A DNA stretch of 21,164 nucleotides from an uncultured Lachnospiraceae bacterium (GCA_910578605.1 CAJTQG010000015.1:47004-68167), one strand, 5' to 3'. Counted from the stretch's first letter, positions 1-8,706 are shown. Notes: generated from the letters alone by a model not told the origin. Program-made: numbers and translations.

Positions 1-46
1 GAATTGCAGAAAACATGGCAGGGTTGCCTCTTGTTTTTTGCAATTC
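1..46. terminator. Hairpin at left edge, probable terminator
   Basis: Bases 1-15 pair with bases 32-46 (GAATTGCAGAAAACA against TGTTTTTTGCAATTC) with a single G-T wobble. The loop holds a further GGCA/TTGCC pairing. It lies 33 bases beyond the stop codon of the minus-strand UxaC-like gene, so it probably ends that transcript; T-rich bases on either side could also let it act on a plus-strand transcript entering from the left. The window begins exactly at the stem, so the minus-strand U-tract cannot be seen. Confidence 0.6.
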
Positions 47-79
47 CTTTTATATGATAAAACATACCCAAATGTTTTG

Positions 80-1390
80 CTACAAATCTAAAAATAAATC
101 AATGACATTGTGGTAACAAATATTTTCCAGCATTGTCTCAATAAAGGTGAAATCCTTAGGATAGTAGCCATTCTCAATATAATTCCCTAGTGTGTTGCTC
201 AAGTGGCGGCGGTAATAATCTAAATGACACAAGAAAGAGAAATCCTGTGCGCCGCTGGCAGAACATAGACACTGGGAAAGATTGGTAATCAACATTTGGT
301 TTTGAACCATTTCTGGTATTTTTGGCAATAATCTCATGGTTTGCGGGAAGGGATACTGCCACTGTATATTGTTATTTGTGAAAATAGTGGACATGGCCTG
401 TTGATTTGGCGTATATTTTACAAGCTGTTCCAAATCCGTATAGAGCAGCAGTTTAGGACTGTTTTCATCCATTTGCCCGCACAGAAGTGGGGCAAGCTGA
501 GGTAGAGAGTCATGGGGGATATCCAACATGAGAACTAAGTCATTTTCCCGACAGAGAATTAAAATATAATGCAAAAGTTCCTTCTGCAAAAATGCATATT
601 CAAGAGGGGACAATTGTTGTTCATTCAGCAGTTTATCAAACATGAGCTGAGAATTTAATTCATGGCTCTCCTGTAAATAACTATGGCAAAAAGACATTGA
701 AAACAGCAGGCTGACGCAGCCGCAGCTTTTAAAGGCTTGGATACGTGAAGCGATGGCGTCAAGGTAATCGTGATAGGAGCTGATGGTAAATCCTAATGAG
801 GATAAGGCCTGCAGCTGTAGACTATCAGGAAAATCAAAGCGAACAAGGGGGGTCACGTTGGTTTCAGGCAGTGGAGAGTTTTTTAGTGTTTCATAGGCAG
901 ATAAATCTGCACATAGCTCTTCCTCCACATTCAAATAATGAACATGATGGTCTGTAAGGATTCGCTGCATACACATATGTGGGTAGACCAATTTTCGGTT
1001 GCAGAATTCCCATATTTGTTCTGTAGTTTTTGTGTTGACAGGTCCGCTGTAGCCAAAGAAATAATCTAGCTCCAGATGACAGATTACATACTCTGGGCTG
1101 CCGATGGAATGCTCAATGGCCTGGATATACATGGCAAAATAATCATAGGGGGACCAGGAGGAGGCAGCCTCAGGTGTTTTTTTGTGATATGTGTAAATTG
1201 TTTGAAGTCTTTTTGGATTGTTAAAGATAAAAAATTCTGTCAGATTTTCGTAGGTTTTATTGTCCGCAATATCTCCAGCACTGAGACGGCAGTGGTAGTC
1301 CGCAATTGGAATATTCTCACAGTACTGATGATACATATGTATACCGGTCTGATTGTCCAGTAAAAATGTTTTGTCAATAAATGCTTTCAT
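80..1390 (-). CDS. Divergent uronate isomerase (UxaC) homologue, probably non-catalytic
   Basis: 436 residues if started at the ATG at 1390; a GTG at 1408 would add six residues, but family proteins begin like this one (MKxF-D-FLL) and GAGG/GGGG sits just upstream of the ATG. Similarity to glucuronate/uronate isomerase runs end to end: DYHC-LS near residue 31, GSPEY...HLEL-YFG at 97-114, EQIWEFCN at 124-131, and YYRRHL...GNYIENGYYPKDF at 392-414. UxaC is an amidohydrolase-fold enzyme that interconverts D-glucuronate and D-fructuronate. Here the metal-binding HxH is HCR (33-35); the family CRLSDHG stretch is CVSLLFS (225-231); LHIGA is LDIPH (289-293); the TDSRSF stretch carrying the conserved Asp and Arg is SASGAQDFSF (377-386); the His before HLEL is also gone. 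Family residues are recalled, not aligned by software. The reading frame is intact and has its own promoter, which argues against simple decay. No other hexuronate genes are nearby. Confidence 0.85.
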   Translation of the reverse strand: MKAFIDKTFLLDNQTGIHMYHQYCENIPIADYHCRLSAGDIADNKTYENLTEFFIFNNPKRLQTIYTYHKKTPEAASSWSPYDYFAMYIQAIEHSIGSPEYVICHLELDYFFGYSGPVNTKTTEQIWEFCNRKLVYPHMCMQRILTDHHVHYLNVEEELCADLSAYETLKNSPLPETNVTPLVRFDFPDSLQLQALSSLGFTISSYHDYLDAIASRIQAFKSCGCVSLLFSMSFCHSYLQESHELNSQLMFDKLLNEQQLSPLEYAFLQKELLHYILILCRENDLVLMLDIPHDSLPQLAPLLCGQMDENSPKLLLYTDLEQLVKYTPNQQAMSTIFTNNNIQWQYPFPQTMRLLPKIPEMVQNQMLITNLSQCLCSASGAQDFSFLCHLDYYRRHLSNTLGNYIENGYYPKDFTFIETMLENICYHNVIDLFLDL

Positions 1391-1450
1391 AAATCCCCAT
1401 TTCCTCACATCATTAGTGTGATTTAATATTTTTTTATTTACTACTAGAAT

Positions 1451-1478
1451 ATTATACTAAATTGATTTATAATGTAAA
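1451..1478 (-). promoter_or_regulatory. Sigma-A type promoter for the UxaC-like gene
   Basis: Read on the minus strand there is TTTACA (1478-1473), a 16-base spacer and a perfect TATAAT (1456-1451). This is about 60 bases upstream of the ATG at 1390, the right place for its promoter. No operator-like palindrome was noticed. Confidence 0.7.
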
Positions 1479-1571
1479 GTAATTATGTACATTTTATAGA
1501 GAATATAGGGAATAAATATTGCGATAAATACCTGTGTATTAGGCATTTATTATTGTGGAGGTATTTTGAGA

Positions 1572-1643
1572 ATGTTATTCAACAGGAACTGGAAAAACAG
1601 ACCTGTTAGGAAAACAGAAAAAATATTCGATATAAAAATATAG
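1572..1643 (+). CDS. Possible 23-residue leader peptide
   Basis: A short ORF (MLFNRNWKNRPVRKTEKIFD...) begins with ATG 10 bases after a strong GGAGG at 1557-1561 and ends with TAG at 1641-1643, 29 bases before the large BIG2 gene. The peptide is Lys/Arg-rich. A 6-bp inverted repeat (AACAGG 1581-1586, CCTGTT 1602-1607) lies inside it. The strong ribosome binding site is the main support, and it contrasts with the weak one of the next gene, so this may be a leader affecting that gene's expression. It could equally be chance. Confidence 0.3.
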   Translation: MLFNRNWKNRPVRKTEKIFDIKI

Positions 1644-1672
1644 AATACATATGGAAAGGTACGGGTGTAAGA

Positions 1673-4600
1673 ATGAGAATGAAAGTAAAAATAAAAAGAT
1701 ATGTAGCTATTTTTATGGCATCTTTGCTGTTTTTTCTGTCTGTAGATGTAGGCTCTCTAATGCAGTTGGCTCAGGCGGCAGGAAATGTTACATTGGTGGT
1801 AGGTGATTATTCCACGGAAGAGATGCGGGGCGGAAGTACGCAGAGCGTAAGCATTCAAGCCATCGGAGAGGAGGGGTCTCCCGCTTATATCAGTTTTGGC
1901 GGTGTGAATCATATTAAAGTTACATCATCAGATGAGACGGTGGCAACCGGTACGGTAAGTCCAGGCAATGTGATTAACAACGAAGTGACGGGAGACCCTC
2001 TTGGACAGGAAGGACGGGTCATTATAACGGCCCATGCTGCCGGTACTGCTACCATTACAGTGAACTATTATGTAGATGCTTCTGTTGCAGGCGATCCAGA
2101 GAAGGAAGAACTATTGGCAAGCCAGACAATACAGGTTCGTGTTGGATTGACAATCAACAGCACTCTGCTGAATAAGTTTCAGGATAAAATTATACCTGCC
2201 AATGATTTGCTGATTGGAAATGACACCATAACTTTAGCAAATATGACTAATGCAAGCAACAATGCGTCTGCTGAAAATCAGGTGGTGTGGAGCAGCAGCA
2301 ATCCGACAGTTGCTAAGATTGTAAAAGTATCAGGAAGTGACGTTTTAAAGTTAGAGGGCGGTGGAACTGCTAAAATAACAGCCTCCGTGAGGGGAGTGGA
2401 GCCAAAGTCCTTTGATGTGACGATTCAAGGTGTGTTTACAAGAGATGACGGGGATGATGTGTATGACCCGATAAAGGATAGTCTTACACTTCGGTATGGC
2501 GTTTATTATCCTCTGCACACCAATGCTGCAGCAGGAAGAAATCTTTTCTATGTGTCAGATGATGAGACTAAGGTTGCCATTGATGAGAACGGTCAGGCTT
2601 TGGCAAATTATGCAGGTTTGACAAAGATTCATTTAAGTGCCCTTAAGGACGAGGACGGCAATCTTGTAGAGGAAGCCGGAGATAGTATCAATGTGAGAGT
2701 ACCTTTTCAGATAATCACCACAACCAATGCGGTTGCGGTTAACAATGAAATTAAGTTTATGGTAAACACCGATTCCAGTGCAGTCACATGGACTAGCAGC
2801 AATCCAGATGTATTGCAGTATATGGGAGACGGCATATTTATTGCTAAGAAAAAAGGAAGAGCAACCATTCAGGCAACATTGGATGATCTGACATTATTCC
2901 CAGGAGAAGATGTTCAGAAGGATTCGGTAGAGATAGAAGTAATTGACAGCTTTGCTTTAAGTCACAGTGAGTACACATTAAATATTGGTGAGACATTAGA
3001 TTTGCAGGGAATTGTCACTCAGGCAGATGCTGATGTGGAGTGGGAGGTAACCAACACCTACTCAGGGGATAAAGACAACCAGTTAGTGGATTATGTGATA
3101 GATCCAGAAAATAAAAGTATTGCTATTACAGCGCTGAGCAAAGGAAACTATGCCAGCGTAACGGTTCGGGGCTGGCAGGTTATTAACGGGCAGCGCACGA
3201 TGTCTGCTGAATGTATTATTACCATCCGTGTGCCGGTTACATCTGTATATGTGGAGGAGAAGGATGTTTATATTGATGTAGGGGAAAGTAAGTATTTGAT
3301 TTACAATTTGATTTTTGATGAAGATCCATCTCAGCTTCCAGATGATTTGAGAGTAGAGTGGACTTCCTCCGACCCGGATGTGGCAAGCATACGTGCCAAT
3401 CAGACAAATGCAGGTATCAATTACTATGTTCGAGGTGAGCAGGGAGGTAGCGCAAAGCTGATTGTCCGCTCCATAGATTCCGGTGTGGTAAACACGGTAA
3501 ATGTATATGTGCGTCAGCCGGTAGAGGAGATGGATATTAAGGATGCGGCTACAGCGAATATATTAAATGATGTCACCGTCCAAAAGCGAATGGATGAGGA
3601 GAAGTATTATGTTACTGCAGTGATTTATCCGGAGAAGGATAACAGTAAATTCTATGATGGTATTAACCGTGAAATTGTATGGAGGTCTTCAGATACAAAT
3701 ATTGCCACGGTGGAGAGTAATGAGAATGGAATATGTCAGATTAATTTCCAAAATCCAGGTAAGGTTACTATCACGGCGACGCCAAGAGACCCAGGCGCTA
3801 CAGAATATCAGAAGTCATGTATTATTGTGGTAGAGCAGCCGCCGGAGGAGATTCTTCTCTCTACAGAGCATTTGATATTGCACAAAGGTGAGGAGCATCG
3901 TCGTCTGGTGGATGTTATACTTGAGCCGGAGGATGTCTATTTGATGGAAGGCGTGCAGGCGTATGAGTGGGTATTTAGTGAAGAGGCAAAGGACATTGTT
4001 ACAATAGACAATGATGGATATTTTGTTGGTACAGCAGTAGGCACTGGTATTGTAACCTGTCGTTCCACCTATGACCCAGGAACCGTGTACAAGGAAATGA
4101 GGGTTACCGTTTATCAAAATTCAGAAAGCATTTCCTTTCCGGAGGAGACAATTAATACTACAGTAGGAACCAATATTGTATTGAAGCCTATTATTCTGCC
4201 AACTGACACAACAAACAAAAATGTTACTTATGTGGTGGAGGATACAAAAGGGAGAGAGACAAACTGTGCTGTGATTGAGGATGGTATTTTTAAGGCGAAG
4301 GCTCCTGGTACAGTAATTGTTCGGGCTACAACCCAAGATACAGGAATTTATGCAGAGTGCAAGATTATCATTACACAGCCAGTGCTTTCCATGACGATGC
4401 CGTCGGAAAAAAATGTAAAGCTTGGTACATCCTTTACGTTGACACCTACTGTTTATCCGTCCAATGCAAGTAATAAGCTGATAGCTTGGTCCTCAACAGA
4501 TCCGTCGGTTGCTACTGTCAACAGTTCAGGAAAGGTTACGACCAAAAAAGTGGGAAGCACTTACATTGTGGCCAAAGCCATTGACACTACAAGTGGATTT

Positions 4601-5881
4601 GAAGTATCTGCCAGATGTCGTGTGTCGGTGCAATCGGGAGTGACAGGAATAAAGCTTAATAAGAAAAATATAAAGATTAAGAAGGGAACCACATACACAA
4701 AGCTTAAGGCAACAGTCTCCCCTTCTAATGCATTTAACAAAACAGTTACCTTTGTGTCCAGCAATCCAAAGGTAGTAAAAATTCAAAATAAAGCTACCGG
4801 AGTGTTTAGAGGAATGCGAGGGGGCAAGGCAACGATTACAGCTATTACAAATGATGGTGGCAAGACAGCAAAATGTAAAGTAACTGTGACGGAGAAAATG
4901 ACCTCGGTAAAAATTACCAATGCAAAGAAATATATTAATTTTGGTGCTACAAAGAAGCTGAAAACAAAGGTGAAAACAGCTTATGTGACCAACAAAAAGT
5001 TGAAGTGGAGCACATCCAATTCCTACAATATTTCTGTGAACCAGAGCGGAAGAATTCGGGCACTGCATTATGGAAGGGCGAAAATTCAAGTTGCCTCAAC
5101 CGATGGAAGTGGTAAGAAGAACAGTAAAGTGATTCGAGTTATCCGTCCAGTGAAAAAAATTAAGCTGAATAAGAAAAAAGCTACTATTTTAGATATTCAG
5201 ACATTACAGTTAAAGGCAACAGTGCTGCCTAGAAATGCAACGATAAAAGGAGTGAAATGGAGTTCTTCCAATACCTCCGTGGCAACAGTGGATTTTAATG
5301 GATTGGTGACGCCGGTTAGACCGGGAACTTGTAAAATTGTAGTTACCTCAACAGACGGAAACAACGTAAAGGCTGTCTGTAAATTGACAGTGAAGGAAGG
5401 AATTCCAGCGGAATCCATCACCATTAATTCAAAGGATATTACATTGACACCAGGTCAGAGCAGAGCTTTGACGGCGCGCATGCTGCCTCACAATGTGACA
5501 GAGGAGGTTACTTGGATTTCAGGTGATACTTCTGTGGCCAGAGTAAACAAGAAAGGTGTCGTTACAGCAGTTGGCCAGGGAAATACAGAAATTTATGCAT
5601 ATTCCAGCTTTACAGGCTTGGAGGCAACTTGTGTAGTAAATGTAATTGCCATGAATGCATCTTATGTGGAGTTAGAGCAATATGATCATTATGAGTTAGA
5701 TGTATTTGGTTCCACAGAAAATATAAAATGGTACAGCAACAATGAGAGAGTAGCTACTGTGTCCAACGGAACGGTGACGGCAAGACGACCAGGAAGTACA
5801 GTAATAACTGCCAAAGTAAACGGCAAGACACTGCGATGTAGGATAGTAGTCTATCGACTTCAGAGAAATCAAAGAAATTAG
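1673..5881 (+). CDS. Large secreted protein with about 15 BIG2/Ig-like modules
   Basis: 1402 residues. Residues 1-36 are a Sec signal peptide: a basic start, a hydrophobic core (VAIFMASLLFFLSV) and a likely cut after AQA. The rest is a string of modules of roughly 70-105 residues of the BIG2 (bacterial Ig-like, group 2) type, with recurring W-SSS(N/D)P-VA-V and G-(A/T)-I-A/V signatures. Approximate starts: 37, 160, 255, 345, 425, 520, 615, 720, 815, 903, 988, 1073, 1158, 1242 and 1325. Modules 10-14 are closest to the family consensus; modules 1-9 are divergent and more acidic, while 11-13 are Lys-rich. No LPxTG motif, C-terminal membrane helix or SLH domain is visible, so it may be released or held by wall charge. 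Such proteins usually act at the cell surface in adhesion or as stalks; no catalytic domain is seen. Ribosome binding is weak: GGAAAGG lies 13 bases before the ATG. A second in-frame ATG at 1679 is possible. Confidence 0.9.
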   Translation: MRMKVKIKRYVAIFMASLLFFLSVDVGSLMQLAQAAGNVTLVVGDYSTEEMRGGSTQSVSIQAIGEEGSPAYISFGGVNHIKVTSSDETVATGTVSPGNVINNEVTGDPLGQEGRVIITAHAAGTATITVNYYVDASVAGDPEKEELLASQTIQVRVGLTINSTLLNKFQDKIIPANDLLIGNDTITLANMTNASNNASAENQVVWSSSNPTVAKIVKVSGSDVLKLEGGGTAKITASVRGVEPKSFDVTIQGVFTRDDGDDVYDPIKDSLTLRYGVYYPLHTNAAAGRNLFYVSDDETKVAIDENGQALANYAGLTKIHLSALKDEDGNLVEEAGDSINVRVPFQIITTTNAVAVNNEIKFMVNTDSSAVTWTSSNPDVLQYMGDGIFIAKKKGRATIQATLDDLTLFPGEDVQKDSVEIEVIDSFALSHSEYTLNIGETLDLQGIVTQADADVEWEVTNTYSGDKDNQLVDYVIDPENKSIAITALSKGNYASVTVRGWQVINGQRTMSAECIITIRVPVTSVYVEEKDVYIDVGESKYLIYNLIFDEDPSQLPDDLRVEWTSSDPDVASIRANQTNAGINYYVRGEQGGSAKLIVRSIDSGVVNTVNVYVRQPVEEMDIKDAATANILNDVTVQKRMDEEKYYVTAVIYPEKDNSKFYDGINREIVWRSSDTNIATVESNENGICQINFQNPGKVTITATPRDPGATEYQKSCIIVVEQPPEEILLSTEHLILHKGEEHRRLVDVILEPEDVYLMEGVQAYEWVFSEEAKDIVTIDNDGYFVGTAVGTGIVTCRSTYDPGTVYKEMRVTVYQNSESISFPEETINTTVGTNIVLKPIILPTDTTNKNVTYVVEDTKGRETNCAVIEDGIFKAKAPGTVIVRATTQDTGIYAECKIIITQPVLSMTMPSEKNVKLGTSFTLTPTVYPSNASNKLIAWSSTDPSVATVNSSGKVTTKKVGSTYIVAKAIDTTSGFEVSARCRVSVQSGVTGIKLNKKNIKIKKGTTYTKLKATVSPSNAFNKTVTFVSSNPKVVKIQNKATGVFRGMRGGKATITAITNDGGKTAKCKVTVTEKMTSVKITNAKKYINFGATKKLKTKVKTAYVTNKKLKWSTSNSYNISVNQSGRIRALHYGRAKIQVASTDGSGKKNSKVIRVIRPVKKIKLNKKKATILDIQTLQLKATVLPRNATIKGVKWSSSNTSVATVDFNGLVTPVRPGTCKIVVTSTDGNNVKAVCKLTVKEGIPAESITINSKDITLTPGQSRALTARMLPHNVTEEVTWISGDTSVARVNKKGVVTAVGQGNTEIYAYSSFTGLEATCVVNVIAMNASYVELEQYDHYELDVFGSTENIKWYSNNERVATVSNGTVTARRPGSTVITAKVNGKTLRCRIVVYRLQRNQRN

Positions 5882-5882
5882 T

Positions 5883-5925
5883 TAGTGTACTGTCCCACTC
5901 ATAGTATGGGTGGGGCAGTACACTA
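5883..5925 (+). terminator. Hairpin after the BIG2 gene
   Basis: TAGTGTACTG (5883-5892) pairs perfectly with CAGTACACTA (5916-5925), and the inner CCCACTCATA/TATGGGTGGG extends the stem with wobbles only. It starts two bases after the stop codon. No clear U-tract follows (GTCTGTCATTAGG), so it may be a weak terminator, a 3'-end stabiliser or an attenuating hairpin. Its core resembles the hairpin at 10161-10196. Confidence 0.55.
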
Positions 5926-6006
5926 GTCTGTCATTAGGCAGTTTTCACATGGACATAAATCCATAAAAGTAAGTTGCATAAAGAGTGAGAAAGGGTAATA
6001 AAAAGT

Positions 6007-7737
6007 ATGAAGTGCAAAAATTGTGGCGAATTTTGTAATGAAAATCAAGTGTTCTGTTTAAAATGCGGAACACCTGTATATCAGGATAATAGTAGTGAAC
6101 AAAGCACAAATAATCTTTTAAAGGGGGAAGAGGGGGATAGGCTTGTGGAGGAAGAAGAGGATAATATGCCCCAAAAGGTTGAGGTAGAATTATCTGTACA
6201 GGATATGGAGGAGTGGAATAGACAGCAGAGAGAGTTAGAAGAAAAAAAGCAGGAAATGCTGAAAAAAAAGAAAGCAATGCAGGCAAAGAGAAGAAAGGAA
6301 GAGATGCAGCAGGCAGCATTGCGTCGTCAGCAGCTAGAGGAGCAAAAGAAAAAAGAAAAGAAAGCAGCTAGAAGAAAAATAATCGGTATTATTTTTGTTG
6401 TGCTTATCATTATCTCGGCTGGTGTCACAGCCGCAGTCTTTATTAGAGGCTGTGCAACTATAAAGGAGGAGACATCCTTTGAGGGATACTATAAAAATGG
6501 TTTGGAATATTTAGAGAAACAGCAGTATGATAAGGCATTGACAGAGTTGTTGAAGGCGAAGAAGCTTATGACCTCAGAGGATCAGAATTATAAATTAAAG
6601 GTGGCCTTGTGGAAAGCTTACATCAATGTGAGCGGCAAAGATGTGGAAGCAATCAGTGTGTTGAAGGAGCTTTTAGAGCAGGAGCCGGAAAATATAGATT
6701 ATTATAACAGTTTAATAAAAATATATCAGGATACCAGCAGAACAGATGATTTAAAAGAAGTTTTGGCAAAGCTGGAGGGTACAGAAATTGCAAATAAACT
6801 GGAAATTTATAAACTTCCTGCGCCTATACCAGATACAGATGAGGGAAAATATAATTACTTTTTCTCAGTGAAGCTTTCTAGTGAGGAAAACGCCAGCTTG
6901 TATTATAAACTCTATGAGGGGGAAACACCTTCTCAGGAGGAACTGGATGAAATTGCGGCATATGATAGCAATCAGGTTAAGGAAAATTTGAAAAAATACA
7001 AAAAAGGAATTTATTTAGGACATGATATTACTTACACATTGGTTAGTATAGCCATCAGTGATAGAGATATTCCAAGTCATATGATGGTAAAAACTTATGA
7101 GTTGGAGTTAGATGTAATATCAGGGCCGGAGGTGACACCAGAGAGCGGTGATTTTACAGAGAATACAAAAATTAAAATAAAGGTACCAAAGGGATGTAAG
7201 GCATACTATACTTTTGGGGATGAGGAAATACCCACAAAAAAATCTCACAAATATGTAGGAGCCATTGATATGCCAAGAGGAAACAGTTGTCTTAATGTAA
7301 TTTTGATTAATGACAAGGGTAAAAAGAGTGAAATTGTCACCAGAGTATACAATTTAACCATTCCCCGGAATGTAGATTATGATGCTGCCTTGAATAAATT
7401 AAAGAAATATTTTGTGGCAGAGGGAATTGTAATTGACACTGAGGGAAATCGAAGTAACGGAGGAAAAATTGATATCACCTATTTATCTAATGAAGTGATA
7501 AAGAACCAAGAATTTTATTTAGTTGAGGTTCAATATTATATGAAAAACGGCTCTGAGGGAAAAAAGCAATACTATGGAATCAGTACAGAGGATGGCCTGA
7601 TTGTGCAGATGGAGCCAAAAAAAGACAGCAAAAAGGATGAAAAGGACAATAAAGAGAAAGAAACAGAAATTTATAATGGGCAAAATAGTGAATATCAGTT
7701 TTATGAGGGCCAGAGTACCAACTCCGATGATGAATAA
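6007..7737 (+). CDS. Zinc-ribbon membrane protein with TPR and chitobiase-like domains
   Basis: 576 residues. Residues 3-20 are a zinc ribbon with CxxC...CxxC (Cys3, 6, 17, 20). Residues 45-122 are strongly charged (Glu, Lys, Arg, Gln) and probably coiled coil. One transmembrane helix lies at about 125-147, flanked by KKAARRK, giving an inside-to-outside topology with the zinc ribbon in the cytoplasm. Residues about 156-260 look like TPR repeats (YYKNGLEYLEKQQYDKALTELLKAKK). Residues about 375-455 match the chitobiase/beta-hexosaminidase C-terminal-like fold (GPEVTPESG-FTENTKIKI...AYYTF), and a weaker copy may precede it near 300. The tail is Lys/Glu-rich. This zinc ribbon-TM-TPR layout recurs in Clostridia; its job is unknown, and a scaffold or signalling role at the envelope is inference. 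A GAAAGGG lies about 11 bases upstream of the ATG. The hairpin between it and the BIG2 gene makes co-transcription uncertain. Confidence 0.85.
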   Translation: MKCKNCGEFCNENQVFCLKCGTPVYQDNSSEQSTNNLLKGEEGDRLVEEEEDNMPQKVEVELSVQDMEEWNRQQRELEEKKQEMLKKKKAMQAKRRKEEMQQAALRRQQLEEQKKKEKKAARRKIIGIIFVVLIIISAGVTAAVFIRGCATIKEETSFEGYYKNGLEYLEKQQYDKALTELLKAKKLMTSEDQNYKLKVALWKAYINVSGKDVEAISVLKELLEQEPENIDYYNSLIKIYQDTSRTDDLKEVLAKLEGTEIANKLEIYKLPAPIPDTDEGKYNYFFSVKLSSEENASLYYKLYEGETPSQEELDEIAAYDSNQVKENLKKYKKGIYLGHDITYTLVSIAISDRDIPSHMMVKTYELELDVISGPEVTPESGDFTENTKIKIKVPKGCKAYYTFGDEEIPTKKSHKYVGAIDMPRGNSCLNVILINDKGKKSEIVTRVYNLTIPRNVDYDAALNKLKKYFVAEGIVIDTEGNRSNGGKIDITYLSNEVIKNQEFYLVEVQYYMKNGSEGKKQYYGISTEDGLIVQMEPKKDSKKDEKDNKEKETEIYNGQNSEYQFYEGQSTNSDDE

Positions 7738-7815
7738 AATAATATACAATATTACCAATAGGCAGGTTATATGATTTTTTCATATATAGATAAACCAAGA
7801 GAAAGGAAAACAATT

Positions 7816-8706
7816 ATGTATCAAGTGTTAAAAGCTGAAAAATTAGCACAGAATATTTATTTAATGGATGTGAAGGCTCCGCGTATTGCAAAGAATTGTC
7901 AGCCAGGCCAATTTATTATTGCAAAGATGGATGAGATAGGAGAGAGAATTCCACTGACAATCTGTGATTATGACAGAGAACAGGGTACCATTACAATTGT
8001 GTTTCAGATTGTAGGGGCTAGTACAGAGCGCATGGCAGGTTTAAAGGAAGGGGATTCCTTCAGAGATTTTACCGGACCATTGGGAGAAGCATCTGAATTT
8101 GTATCAGAGGATTTAGAGGTATTAAAGAAGAAAAAGATGTTGTTTGTGGCAGGAGGTGTGGGAACCGCACCGGTATATCCCCAGGTGAAATGGCTCCATG
8201 AGCATGGAATAGCAGCGGATGTGATTGTAGGTGCCAAGAACAAAGAATTATTGATATTAGAGGAGGAGATGAAGGCGGTAGCCGGCAATCTCTATATTGC
8301 AACAGACGATGGTTCTTATGGTACAAAGGGACTTGTTACAGATGTAATTAAGGATTTAGTCCAAAGTCAAGGGAAAAAATATGATGTATGTGTGGCCATT
8401 GGACCAATGATTATGATGAAATTCGCATGTCTGCTCACAAAGGAATTAAACATTCCTACTATTGTCAGCCTGAATCCCATTATGGTAGATGGTACAGGTA
8501 TGTGTGGCGCCTGCCGTGTCAGTGTAGGCGGGGAAGTAAAATTTGCCTGTGTGGATGGTCCTGAGTTTGACGGACATCTGGTAAACTTTGATGAGGCAAT
8601 GAAGAGACAGCAGATGTACAAGACACAGGAAGGAAGAGCAATGTTAAAGTTGAAAGAAGGAGACACCCATCACGGTGGATGTGGACAGTGCGGAGGTGAC
8701 GAATAA
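7816..8706 (+). CDS. nfnA: NADH-dependent ferredoxin:NADP+ oxidoreductase, small subunit
   Basis: 296 residues from the ATG at 7816, chosen because GAAAGGA lies 8 bases before it and family proteins begin MYxVLxxE; an upstream in-frame ATG at 7771 would add 15 unlikely residues. This is the FNR/PyrK-like subunit of NfnAB, a cytoplasmic electron-bifurcating transhydrogenase that couples reduced ferredoxin and NADH to NADP+ reduction. RIPLTI is the flavin-binding motif and GGVGTAP the nucleotide-binding loop. The [2Fe-2S] site near the C-terminus is D225-x4-C230-x2-C233-x11-C245, the spacing of the unusual Asp plus three-Cys ligation described for the Thermotoga enzyme. The last residues (HHGGCGQCGGDE) add a Cys pair of unknown use. 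It overlaps the next gene by one base (TAATG), so translation is coupled. Automatic annotation often calls this family sulfide dehydrogenase or dihydroorotate dehydrogenase electron-transfer subunit. Confidence 0.93.
   Translation: MYQVLKAEKLAQNIYLMDVKAPRIAKNCQPGQFIIAKMDEIGERIPLTICDYDREQGTITIVFQIVGASTERMAGLKEGDSFRDFTGPLGEASEFVSEDLEVLKKKKMLFVAGGVGTAPVYPQVKWLHEHGIAADVIVGAKNKELLILEEEMKAVAGNLYIATDDGSYGTKGLVTDVIKDLVQSQGKKYDVCVAIGPMIMMKFACLLTKELNIPTIVSLNPIMVDGTGMCGACRVSVGGEVKFACVDGPEFDGHLVNFDEAMKRQQMYKTQEGRAMLKLKEGDTHHGGCGQCGGDE

Noticed and set aside
80..1390. UxaC-like gene as a frameshifted pseudogene
   Set aside because: One uninterrupted frame covers the whole family length and both ends match, with a good promoter; the changes are substitutions at active-site positions, not breaks.
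4526..5089. 187-codon minus-strand ORF inside the BIG2 gene
   Set aside because: It is antisense to a clear coding sequence, has Cys/His/Phe-rich composition typical of shadow frames, and no ribosome binding site was seen.
1673..5881. Tandem nucleotide repeats in the BIG2 gene
   Set aside because: The modules repeat at the protein level but their DNA is well diverged; no long identical DNA repeats were seen, so this is not a satellite or recombination array.
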